A stretch of 18,029 bases of DNA, taken from positions 1-18,029 of the forward strand of contig JAHJDK010000096.1 in assembly GCA_018812505.1 (NCBI GenBank), given 5' to 3'. The DNA is from Nanobdellota archaeon. GTDB lineage: Archaea > Nanobdellota > Nanobdellia > Woesearchaeales > GCA-2686295. Below are positions 6,281 to 13,445 of this stretch, piece after piece (positions within the stretch are counted from its first letter, which is position 1; every line of letters starts with the position of its first letter). The notes below the pieces were generated by a model. That model did not search any database and was not told the origin of the DNA. It saw only the letters and a list, made by a program, of their open reading frames with translations. The position numbers and the translations under genes were made by a program.

Positions 6281-9200
6281 AAAAATATCTTCTAATTTTA
6301 TTTTTATTTATTATGTTCTTTATAGTTCCTTCAACAGAAGCTGCTTTAACAGCAGGTTTTTGGTTGGATAATCAAGGACAGTATCTTCAGAACAAAACAA
6401 TTATTTTGTTAGATGGAGAATCTGCTAGTATGAATTGGTCTGTTTTTAGTATGAATGCACCAACAACTTATGATGTTAGTTTATTAAATGATCAAGGAGT
6501 TCTTTTATTGAGCTTTAAATCAGGAGTTGACCAAGGGGACAACTTTGGAGTTACTTATTTAGAGCAAACAGAAACTATTGATAAGTCAGATTATGTAAAT
6601 CCGGGTATTTACAGAATTAGAACATTTGCTTCGGATAAATACTCTTCTTATTGGGAGGATTTAAATTTAGTTGTACTTTCAACTACACCTGTTGTTTCTG
6701 ATATTCCTAATCAAATAAAGGATTATGGTGAAGCATTTGATGTTTTTGACTTAGATAATTACGTTACTGATATTGATAATTCAAATAATGAATTGTCATG
6801 GACTTTTTCAGGTAATAATAACTTTAATGTAAATATAGATTCAAATAATTTAGTTACTTTAAATCCTGCAAATAATTGGTGGGGTAGTGAAACAATAACT
6901 TTTACAGTTACTGATCCTGATGGTAATTTAGCTTTTGACTCTATGACTGCTACTGTCAGACAGCCTACAAATCCCCCTACTGTTATAATAACTGAACCAA
7001 GAGATGGTGACAAGTTTGCGACAGATAAAGATATACAGTTTATAGCTATCGGAACTGATCCTGATGGTCAAGCCTTGACTTATGAGTGGAATTTTGGAGA
7101 TGGTTCAACTGCTAATGAAAACTTGACTTATCATTCCTATAATCAGTCAGGTTCGTATCAGGTAAGTGTTGAAGTTAGTGATCAAATATTCACTAGATCA
7201 GATTCTATTAGTATAGAAGTTTATAATCGTACTTTCAATATCTCTAATTTAAATTCTTATCAAGACAATCAGTTTTCTATTGTTAATTCAAATTTTTATA
7301 GAGGAACATCTCTGTATGTCGGATTTAATGTTTATTCTCTTTTGAATAGCTCTAGAGCTATTAATCAGATAAACACTGTTAGAATGTACAATGCTTACAC
7401 AGGACTAGGAGATGTGGATTTACTGCCTTATAATGGAACTGTTAACGGAATTCAGGTTGTTGACGGTCAATCAACAAATCCTGATGGAAAATATTACTAT
7501 TTTTTACCGACAATTCCTTTAGATGATTACTTACTAGGAGATTCTTTTGTTTTCGTGTTTACATTCAAAGATAAGGGTGCAGATCATACTTACTTGTTAG
7601 TTAAGGTGCTAAATAACGAGCTTGTTTTGAGTGACATTCCTGATTTAACTTTGAGAGCAGGGCAGGTTTATTCTTTGGATTTGAATGATTATGTTTTTGA
7701 TGTTGAAACATCTGATAGGGATATTGTTTGGAGTTTTCAAGGAAACTCAGCTATTCAAGTTGATATAAATTCATCAAACATAGCAACTTTTACTACTCCA
7801 AGTAATGCAGTTACAGAAACCATAACTTTTACAGCTGATGATACAGATGGAAGTGCATCTTCAGATAATGTTAATGTTCAAGTGATTGTTAATAACGAGC
7901 TTGTTTTGAGTGACATTCCTGATTTAATTTTGAGAGCTGGACAGGTTTATTCTTTGGATTTGAATGATTATGTTTTTGATGTTGAAACATCTGATAGGGA
8001 TATTGTTTGGAGTTTTCAAGGAAACTCAGCTATTCAAGTTAATATAAATTCATCAAACATAGCAACTTTTACTGCTCCAGCTCAAGCAGTCAGAGAAGTA
8101 GTGGTTTTCACAGCTGATGATACAGATGGAAGTACTTCCTCAGATAATGTTAATGTTCAAGTGACTGTTAACCAACCGCCAAAATGGATTAATAATATAT
8201 CTCGTGCTAGTTTGCAGGAAGATTTTGGAATGGTTATTCATGTTAATGATTTATCAAATTTAGTATCTGATCCTGATAATGACACAATAACTTTTAGTGT
8301 TGTTCAAGAATCTAATTCTGAAGTTGATTGTGAAGTATCAGGGGATAATCTTCTGCTTCACTCAGTTACTGACTGGAATGGTGAAACTAGTTGTGTTATC
8401 AGAGCGAATGATGGTAAATGGGTTGAGGACGTGCGGTTCTCTATAATCGTTAATCCTGTTAATGATGCTCCTGTAATGCAAAATATACTTAACCAAAGAG
8501 CAACTGAGGGACGATTATTTAGTTATCAAGTAACTTGTCTGGATGTTGATGGTGATGTGCTTACGTATAGTGATGACACTGCTCTTTTTGATATTTCACA
8601 GACTGGTGCAATAGCTTTTACACCTGTTCTTGCAGATCAAGGAGTTTATTCGATAACTGTTACTTGTGATGATGGTGTGCTCTTTTCCAGTGATACATTT
8701 ACACTTAGTGTAGATTCTGTATCTAGAGCTCCTCAGGTAAAAAGTGAAGAATTGGTGGCTTATATTGGTAGAACATTCACTTACAAGGTAAATGCAACTG
8801 ATTTAAACAATGACTTATTAACTTTTTTTGATGATTCAAATTTGTTTGATATAGATGTTAACACAGGAGTTATTGTTTTTAATCCTAATGCAGAGCATCT
8901 TGGAAGGCATAAGTTTATTGTAACTGTTTCAGATGGAGTTTTTGATGTTGAAACAGAATTTCCTTTACTTGTTTTATTTTATAGTCCTTCTCATTGTTCT
9001 GATGGGTTAGACAATGATAATGATGGATTAATAGATTATCCTGCTGATCCTGGTTGTGAAAGTCCTGATGATAATAATGAATTTTCAATAATAAACAATG
9101 TTGAATCAGGCGTTAAAATAGTTAAGATTAGAAGTTTTGGTTATGATTACAACACTGTTTTAGCAGGAGATTATTTGATGTTGTCTGTAACTTTGGAAAA

Positions 9201-9426
9201 TGTTATTGATGAGGATATTGAAATGCTTACTATTGGAGCAATACTTCCTGAAATAGGTATTAAGGAGCGTTTAGCGGTTGTTGATATTGATGCTGGTGAT
9301 CGAAAAACAGTAAAAGCTTATTTGCATATACCTGCTGATATAACTTCAGGAGATTATTATTTAGGTGTTTATGCATCAACTGATGATTTAAAAAGAACAA
9401 AATATGTTCCTCTAAGAGTTATTTAA
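6277..9426 (+). CDS. large secreted multi-domain surface protein (Ig/cadherin-like, PKD, CARDB-like)
   Basis: This 1049-residue protein has an N-terminal signal peptide (KK, then LLILFLFIMFFIV, cleavage near TEA-A about residue 23). Domains in order are: an N-terminal beta domain; a cadherin/Ig-like domain (~136-229, TDPDG); a PKD domain (~232-315, WNFGDGS); a beta domain of unclear type (~320-440); two nearly identical 93-residue domains (446-538 and 539-631); and three further cadherin-like domains (~632-733, 730-815, 818-900). A Cys-bounded Asp-rich Ca-loop with DGLDNDNDGLIDYPADPGC (~905-930) and a C-terminal CARDB/S-layer-like domain (~940-1049) complete it. No C-terminal membrane helix is present, so it is released, or held through its last domain or a partner. 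Most likely an adhesin or surface-layer component. ATG 6277 overlaps the upstream stop. No enzyme motif is seen. Confidence 0.85.
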   Translation: MKKYLLILFLFIMFFIVPSTEAALTAGFWLDNQGQYLQNKTIILLDGESASMNWSVFSMNAPTTYDVSLLNDQGVLLLSFKSGVDQGDNFGVTYLEQTETIDKSDYVNPGIYRIRTFASDKYSSYWEDLNLVVLSTTPVVSDIPNQIKDYGEAFDVFDLDNYVTDIDNSNNELSWTFSGNNNFNVNIDSNNLVTLNPANNWWGSETITFTVTDPDGNLAFDSMTATVRQPTNPPTVIITEPRDGDKFATDKDIQFIAIGTDPDGQALTYEWNFGDGSTANENLTYHSYNQSGSYQVSVEVSDQIFTRSDSISIEVYNRTFNISNLNSYQDNQFSIVNSNFYRGTSLYVGFNVYSLLNSSRAINQINTVRMYNAYTGLGDVDLLPYNGTVNGIQVVDGQSTNPDGKYYYFLPTIPLDDYLLGDSFVFVFTFKDKGADHTYLLVKVLNNELVLSDIPDLTLRAGQVYSLDLNDYVFDVETSDRDIVWSFQGNSAIQVDINSSNIATFTTPSNAVTETITFTADDTDGSASSDNVNVQVIVNNELVLSDIPDLILRAGQVYSLDLNDYVFDVETSDRDIVWSFQGNSAIQVNINSSNIATFTAPAQAVREVVVFTADDTDGSTSSDNVNVQVTVNQPPKWINNISRASLQEDFGMVIHVNDLSNLVSDPDNDTITFSVVQESNSEVDCEVSGDNLLLHSVTDWNGETSCVIRANDGKWVEDVRFSIIVNPVNDAPVMQNILNQRATEGRLFSYQVTCLDVDGDVLTYSDDTALFDISQTGAIAFTPVLADQGVYSITVTCDDGVLFSSDTFTLSVDSVSRAPQVKSEELVAYIGRTFTYKVNATDLNNDLLTFFDDSNLFDIDVNTGVIVFNPNAEHLGRHKFIVTVSDGVFDVETEFPLLVLFYSPSHCSDGLDNDNDGLIDYPADPGCESPDDNNEFSIINNVESGVKIVKIRSFGYDYNTVLAGDYLMLSVTLENVIDEDIEMLTIGAILPEIGIKERLAVVDIDAGDRKTVKAYLHIPADITSGDYYLGVYASTDDLKRTKYVPLRVI
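7612..8169 (+). repeat. tandem 279-bp direct repeat (two in-frame domain copies)
   Basis: Units 7612-7890 and 7891-8169 each encode 93 residues starting NNELVLSDIPDL. The proteins differ at about eleven positions, six of them packed in one short stretch near residues 63-71 of the unit (SNAVTETIT against AQAVREVVV). The first ~60 residues are almost identical. The pattern suggests a recent duplication or ongoing conversion with one diversified patch. Confidence 0.9.
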
Positions 9427-9449
9427 ACAATTAACTTAAAAATAAAAAC

Positions 9450-9459
9450 AAAACGTTTT
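9450..9459. repeat. 10-bp palindrome AAAACGTTTT in the gap before the S-layer-like gene
   Basis: This perfect palindrome lies 23 nt after the stop of the 1049-residue protein gene and about 30 nt upstream of the TATA box at 9488. A closely similar stretch (AAACAAACGTTTTTT) recurs after the stop of the gene ending at 13129. It could be an operator or a T-run-type terminator. Confidence 0.3.
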
Positions 9460-9487
9460 CACTTTATAATGAATAAATATCGAAACC

Positions 9488-9495
9488 TTTATATA
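9488..9495 (+). promoter_or_regulatory. TATA box of the S-layer-accessory-like gene
   Basis: TTTATATA is placed so that transcription would begin near 9518-9520, leaving a leader of about 55 nt before ATG 9575. Confidence 0.55.
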
Positions 9496-9520
9496 TTAGC
9501 TTTAATTTTATATTCAAACA

Positions 9521-9566
9521 GGAAGTTCGACGTGAATTCCTTTTTAAAAAAAACCAATTGAGGGGG
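9521..9566 (+). promoter_or_regulatory. structured leader with 5'-terminal hairpin and GAGGGGGT ribosome-binding site
   Basis: Bases 9521-9528 (GGAAGTTC) fold onto 9534-9540 (GAATTCC) as a 7-bp stem with one bulged G, right at the predicted mRNA 5' end. An A/T-rich single-stranded stretch follows, then GAGGGGGT, whose GGGGG (9562-9566) is 8 nt before ATG 9575. The arrangement suggests a stable, strongly translated mRNA. An ATG at 9568 opens only a six-codon frame. Confidence 0.45.
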
Positions 9567-9574
9567 TATGAAAA

Positions 9575-10822
9575 ATGAAGATTGCTAAAATTTTGGTTCT
9601 ATTGGCAATAGTATTGCTAGCAACGAATTTTGTTAGCGCACAAAATTTGGATATCTTGTACGTCAAGATAAACGGAGAGACTTTTGATGTGGCAGATGGA
9701 AACCACACAAACAACCTAAAGGTTGAAAGAGGCGATGAACTTGAAGTGAGAATTAGAGTTCAAGCAGTAGTAGATGTGGATGATGTACAATTACACGCTT
9801 TAATAGCTGGTAGCAGATATGAAGAAGATTTTGATGATTTATATGAAACAACAGACAGCTTTGATATGAGTGTAGGAGATGTTGATAACATAGATTTGGA
9901 TTTAAAAATACCAGTTACTATGGATCAAGGTTACTACAGATTAAGACTTTGGGTTACAGACAGAGATGGTAATGCATATGATCAAGATTATCAATTACAC
10001 ATAATTGGAGTTGGAGAAGAGGATGCAGTTGTCATTAAAGATTATTCATTCAGTCCATCATCAACAATAAATGCAGGAAGAGCATTTACCGCAACAGTTA
10101 GAGTGCAAAACATAGGAAATGATGATTTGGATGATATAAAAGTAACTGTTTCAATACCTGAGTTGAATGTTAAAGATTCAGAATATTTGGATGAATTAGA
10201 AGCAGACGAAAAAGAAACCTTAGAAGAATTCTTGTTAAGAATCCCAGACTGTGCAAAACCAGGAAGCTATGATGTTGAAATTGAAGTTGAATTTGATGAA
10301 TATGAATCAACAACTGAAACAACTCAAATAACAGTACTTCCAGGAGATTTATGTGTTGCAGCAGGAGAAGGAAGAACTGTAGTAACAGTTCCAGAGCAAC
10401 AAGAGTTTGAAGCAGGTTCAGAAATTGCATATCCAATAATGATTGCAAATCAAGGAACATCTGCAAAAACTTATACTGTGGCAGTTTCAGGAGTTGAAGC
10501 ATGGGGAACAAGCAGATTATCACCATCATCAGTAGTTGTTGTTCCAGGTGGAACCACAAAAACAATTTACTTGTATGTAAAAGCAGATGAAGGTGTTGCA
10601 GGACAAAAAGTGTTTATAGCAACAGTAGAATCTGAAGAAGACTCAGAAGCATTCCCATTAACCGCAAATGTTATTTCATCAGAAAACAGCGCAGGCGGTT
10701 TGAAAAAAGGATTAGAAGTAGCATTAGTGGTGCTTGTAATAATCTTAATAATAGTGGGACTAATAATTGGCTTCAACAAGCTAAGAGGTAGTGAGGACGA
10801 GGGAACTCAAACTTACTATTAA
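9575..10822 (+). CDS. S-layer-accessory-like surface protein, single C-terminal membrane anchor
   Basis: This acidic 415-residue protein has a clear signal peptide (MKIAKILVLLAIVLLATNF, cleaved after VSA-Q about residue 22). Beta-rich extracellular domains follow: ~25-145 (WVTDRDGN), a CARDB-like domain at ~150-258 (INAGRAFTATVRVQNIGNDD, then SIPELNVKD and CAKPGSYDV), and a NEW3-like domain at ~270-370 (IANQGTSAKTYTVAVSG, then VVPGGTTKTIYLYV). A C-terminal membrane helix (LEVALVVLVIILIIVGLIIGF, ~380-400) and a short charged tail end it. The layout matches COG1361/COG1470 envelope proteins of DPANN and other archaea. Codons are strongly A-ending and the leader carries a hairpin and strong Shine-Dalgarno, so it is probably abundant. 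Its CARDB-like domain resembles the C-terminal domain of the preceding 1049-residue protein. Exact role unknown. Confidence 0.82.
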   Translation: MKIAKILVLLAIVLLATNFVSAQNLDILYVKINGETFDVADGNHTNNLKVERGDELEVRIRVQAVVDVDDVQLHALIAGSRYEEDFDDLYETTDSFDMSVGDVDNIDLDLKIPVTMDQGYYRLRLWVTDRDGNAYDQDYQLHIIGVGEEDAVVIKDYSFSPSSTINAGRAFTATVRVQNIGNDDLDDIKVTVSIPELNVKDSEYLDELEADEKETLEEFLLRIPDCAKPGSYDVEIEVEFDEYESTTETTQITVLPGDLCVAAGEGRTVVTVPEQQEFEAGSEIAYPIMIANQGTSAKTYTVAVSGVEAWGTSRLSPSSVVVVPGGTTKTIYLYVKADEGVAGQKVFIATVESEEDSEAFPLTANVISSENSAGGLKKGLEVALVVLVIILIIVGLIIGFNKLRGSEDEGTQTYY

Positions 10823-10836
10823 TTTTTTTATTTTTT
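10823..10836 (+). terminator. T-run terminator after the S-layer-like gene
   Basis: Seven T, one A and six T follow the stop codon directly. Archaeal RNA polymerase ends transcription at such T-runs without a hairpin. The 39-nt gap to the next gene shows no clear TATA box, so partial read-through into it is likely. Confidence 0.4.
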
Positions 10837-10861
10837 CAATCTTTAACTTTTAAGATGCACA

Positions 10862-13129
10862 ATGAACATGAAATTCAAACTAGTAGTTTTTCTGATAATA
10901 GGATTATTTGTTGTTAATATTGCTAGTGCAAGCTTCGGTGTTTATTCAGAGAAAAATCTTCTAAAAATTTGTAGATGTTCAGAACTAGAAGATACTATCA
11001 AAATAAAAAATACAGGATCTCAAAACACTATTTATACTTTAACATCAAACTTTGATTTTGTAAAGATAACTCCTTCTGAGTTTGAATTGTCATCAAAAGC
11101 AATTCAGGATATAGATTTGTTAATAACTGCTCCTTGTGAATCATTAAAAAAAGAGTTGAAAATAAGAGTGAGAAGTGATAAAGGTGATGATGAAACAATA
11201 ACAAAGGAGTTACTAATAGGTCAATGTGTTAATTTAGGAACAAAGTTATCAGTTGATGAAGAAGAGATAAATCCTTGTGAATCAGTTAATTATCAAGTAT
11301 GGATAAAAAACACAGGGTCATTTATTGAATCATACTCTTTAAATTCTAATTTTGAAAAATATGTGAATTTCTCAAATAAAGAGGTTGAAATAACGCCTGG
11401 AAAAACAGCGATTATTAATGCAACTGTTAAACTTGATTGCAGCTTTTATGGAGAAACACCTATTAATTTTTTGGTGACTGCACAAAAAAACCAAATAGTA
11501 TCAACATTAACTCATAATCTCATGATAAATCAATACTATGCTTACACTTTAGATGCGAAGGATAATTACAAGTTTTGTGAAGAAGAAAAAGATTCCATTA
11601 AAGTTAGTTTAGAAAATGATGTTCAAACACCAAATACTTATCACTTAGAACTTGAAGGTGAACCAGCCTTAATGAAATTAAGCGCTGATAATGTTAGTTT
11701 ACAAGGTAAGGAAAAAGTTGATGTAAATATTGAATTTACAGAAATGAAAAAAGGTTTTTATCAGTTTAAATTAAAATCTTGGACTGAATATGGAGACTTA
11801 TTGCAGGAAAAAAATGTTTCTGTAAACATTTCAGATTGTTATGATATAAGTATAGACTTCTTGGATGAAGAAAGAGAGTTTTGTGCAGAAAAAAAAACTT
11901 TTACATTAAAACTCAAGAATAATGGTGAAGAAAGAGAAAAAATAGAGCTATCTGTAATCCCTGATTTTTTATATTATAAGCAAACATCTGTTTATCTAAA
12001 TTCTGGAGAAGAAGCAAATGTGTCACTTTTTTTTAATCCTGAAGATAAGGATGCAACATATGTTGTAAAAGTTCGAGCAACTCTATCAAATAATCTTAGC
12101 GCTGAAGATGAAACTTCTTTTAAAGTATTGTCTCAGGGAACCTGTCATTATGTTCATATACAGAAAAAAAAGTATTCTATGAGAAGAGATAGTGAAAATA
12201 GCTTCACAGTTAAGTTAACAAACAAGGGAAAAACAGAAGAAGAATATTCATTGAAGATTAGTCCTAGGTTCTGGATAACTTTGAATCAATCAGATATTAC
12301 ATTAAAACCAGGTGAGACTAAAAAGATAACTGTTATTTCAGAACACACAAAAGATACCTTGCTAGGATCATATCCTTTGAATTTAACAGTAAAACTTGGA
12401 AATGTAGAGTATACTAATGGTTTGACAGTAAAACTGAAAGATAAGTCTGTTTTTGTTAAAGCTTATAATTACTGCAAAAATAATCCTTGTCATGCAGCCA
12501 CAATAATATTGTTATTCGGGTTAGTGATATTATTATTATTTGTAATAGTTTTAAATAAATCTCCAGGAAGATTAATAATGAGTTCATTCTATATTTCAAT
12601 AGTGATTATGATATTGTTATTGGTTGTTTCAGGTATAATTATATATTTGTACAAAGGTGTGCCTGTGTTGCAGGAGCCAATTGATTATTCTCAGGTAAGC
12701 TCTACACATTTTATATGGGCTCAAGACAATGTTTACTCAGTAAAAACTTCGGAGTTTGTTTCAGACCCTGACGCAGAAGATGATTTACAACTAAATTTGT
12801 CAGAAGAACTAGAGCACATATCATTCTCAATTGAAGAAGATAGCATGGTATTTTTACCGGAAGAAGGATGGTATGGTATAGAAAACACTTTTATAATTGC
12901 AAAAGACAGCAAAGGAGCTTTTGCACAGAGTCCACAAATAACACTAGAAGTTGTGAAAAGAGAAAGTTTCACTAATATGCAAATTTATAATAAATTTTGC
13001 TGGCATATCAATTGGGCTTTGCTGCTGCTTGACTTTATCATGCTAACAATATTAGCATTTAAAAAAGTCAGGAGAAAACCTGTGCTGCTAAAAGCTAATA
13101 AATCTTCAAAAGATAAAAAAAGAAGATAA
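10862..13129 (+). CDS. COG1470-like surface protein with three membrane segments
   Basis: This 755-residue protein has a signal peptide (MKFKLVVFLIIGLFVVNIASA) and about five NEW3/Ig-like beta domains (~25-530), with Cys residues recurring at the domain borders (KICRC, NPCES, YKFCEE, EFCAEK, GTCHY). Around ten N-x-S/T sequons are spread along it. Membrane helices lie at about 545-565 and 574-597, joined by a short basic loop (NKSPGR). An extracellular cadherin-like domain follows (~600-705, SDPDAEDD and EGWYGIENTF), then a third helix (~715-733) and a Lys/Arg-rich cytosolic tail. The positive-inside rule gives domains outside, tail inside. It probably belongs to the cell envelope together with its neighbours. 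ATG 10862 or ATG 10868 could be the start, and neither has a Shine-Dalgarno. It may be co-transcribed with the preceding gene. No enzymatic motif. Confidence 0.8.
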   Translation: MNMKFKLVVFLIIGLFVVNIASASFGVYSEKNLLKICRCSELEDTIKIKNTGSQNTIYTLTSNFDFVKITPSEFELSSKAIQDIDLLITAPCESLKKELKIRVRSDKGDDETITKELLIGQCVNLGTKLSVDEEEINPCESVNYQVWIKNTGSFIESYSLNSNFEKYVNFSNKEVEITPGKTAIINATVKLDCSFYGETPINFLVTAQKNQIVSTLTHNLMINQYYAYTLDAKDNYKFCEEEKDSIKVSLENDVQTPNTYHLELEGEPALMKLSADNVSLQGKEKVDVNIEFTEMKKGFYQFKLKSWTEYGDLLQEKNVSVNISDCYDISIDFLDEEREFCAEKKTFTLKLKNNGEEREKIELSVIPDFLYYKQTSVYLNSGEEANVSLFFNPEDKDATYVVKVRATLSNNLSAEDETSFKVLSQGTCHYVHIQKKKYSMRRDSENSFTVKLTNKGKTEEEYSLKISPRFWITLNQSDITLKPGETKKITVISEHTKDTLLGSYPLNLTVKLGNVEYTNGLTVKLKDKSVFVKAYNYCKNNPCHAATIILLFGLVILLLFVIVLNKSPGRLIMSSFYISIVIMILLLVVSGIIIYLYKGVPVLQEPIDYSQVSSTHFIWAQDNVYSVKTSEFVSDPDAEDDLQLNLSEELEHISFSIEEDSMVFLPEEGWYGIENTFIIAKDSKGAFAQSPQITLEVVKRESFTNMQIYNKFCWHINWALLLLDFIMLTILAFKKVRRKPVLLKANKSSKDKKRR

Positions 13130-13132
13130 AAA

Positions 13133-13138
13133 TTTAAA
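13133..13138 (+). promoter_or_regulatory. TATA-like box of the tRNA-Trp gene
   Basis: TTTAAA is centred about 33 nt before the first tRNA base, giving a start a few bases upstream of the tRNA, as usual for archaeal tRNA genes. It lies immediately after the preceding stop codon. Confidence 0.4.
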
Positions 13139-13180
13139 AACAAACGTTTTTTCTATAACAAATCTAATGGGGGCGTAGTA

Positions 13181-13213
13181 TAAACCATTTGTTCATAAAG
13201 AACTAAGCGGGTA
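13181..13213 (+). other. 33-nt insertion in the D-arm region of tRNA-Trp
   Basis: The stretch interrupts the tRNA between about positions 9 and 13. Its limits are ambiguous because GTA occurs at both edges (13178-13180 and 13211-13213). It contains a small hairpin (GTTC 13191-13194 with GAAC 13200-13203). I could not draw a canonical bulge-helix-bulge around any of the four possible junctions, so it may be a relaxed-motif intron or an unspliced insertion. Confidence 0.5.
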
Positions 13214-13240
13214 CAGCCTGGCTAGAATGGTCGGCTCCAG

Positions 13241-13294
13241 TACTGGAGCGATGAGGCAATACGCCAATGATTAATGGTGCCCATTCGTGGAGAT
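13241..13294 (+). other. canonical 54-nt archaeal intron at tRNA-Trp 37/38
   Basis: The splice motif is visible: central helix CTCC (13235-13238) with GGAG (13289-13292), a 3-nt bulge AGT (13239-13241) and a 3-nt bulge ATA (13293-13295). Both cut sites fall after the second bulge base, as the splicing endonuclease requires. The flanking helix on the intron side is weak (2 bp). Internal hairpins GGC/GCC and AATGG/CCATT are seen. Confidence 0.75.
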
Positions 13295-13314
13295 ACCGTC
13301 AGATGAGGGTTCGA

Positions 13315-13329
13315 ATCCCTCCGTCCCCA
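13315..13329 (+). repeat. tRNA-Trp 3' end, first copy of a 15-bp direct repeat (att-like)
   Basis: ATCCCTCCGTCCCCA is the 3' part of the T-arm, acceptor strand and discriminator base. It recurs exactly 131 bp downstream. Confidence 0.6.
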
Positions 13330-13445
13330 CTTACGTTTTTCGCCGTAACCACGGAAGTACGGCGCAAGACCGTACTGTTTTTGACGCGAAGCGTCTCGAC
13401 CAAAGGGAGGTTATGTTGTCAACGCATATTTGCGTTGGTTCTTGT
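13330..13445 (+). other. GC- and CpG-rich hairpin segment between the 15-bp repeats (possible ncRNA or element)
   Basis: About thirteen CG dinucleotides in 116 nt set it apart from the AT-rich surroundings. Possible hairpins are: CGCCGT 13341-13346 with 13359-13364; alternatively AGTACGG 13356-13362 with CCGTACT 13370-13376; GACGC 13383-13387 with 13391-13395; and CAACGCA 13420-13426 with TGCGTTG 13431-13437. T-runs at 13336-13340 (after the tRNA) and 13378-13382 could be terminators. Its last part overlaps the start of a possible small ORF. Confidence 0.45.

Larger units (their letters stand above)
13169..13329 (+). tRNA. tRNA-Trp(CCA) with a 37/38 intron and an extra D-arm-region insertion
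   Basis: The acceptor GGGGGCG (13169-13175) pairs with CGTCCCC (13322-13328, one G-U), and A13329 is the discriminator. The T-arm is GAGGG-TTCGAAT-CCCTC (13305-13321). The anticodon stem GTCGG (13230-13234) pairs with CCGTC (13296-13300, one T-T mismatch), and the loop is CTCCAG|A with anticodon CCA at 13237-13239. D-loop AGCCTGGCTA is at 13215-13224. U8-A9 is at 13176-13177. Removing 13241-13294 and a ~33-nt segment (13181-13213 or a shift of up to 3) leaves a 74-nt tRNA. The D-stem (GTAC/GAAT) is then imperfect, with an A-A mismatch. The CCA end is not encoded. Confidence 0.8.

Noticed and set aside
7612..8169. Direct repeats considered as CRISPR or a mobile element
   Set aside because: The units are 279 bp, in frame and encode a beta domain; this is protein-domain duplication.
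10170..10565. 131-codon minus-strand frame rich in Leu, Gln and Phe
   Set aside because: It is antisense to the S-layer-like gene and its composition is an artefact of Glu/Lys-rich codons on the other strand.
13241..13294. C/D-box guide RNA inside the tRNA-Trp intron, as in some euryarchaea
   Set aside because: Only a near-match to a C box (GCGATGA) is present; no CTGA D box is found and the intron is short.
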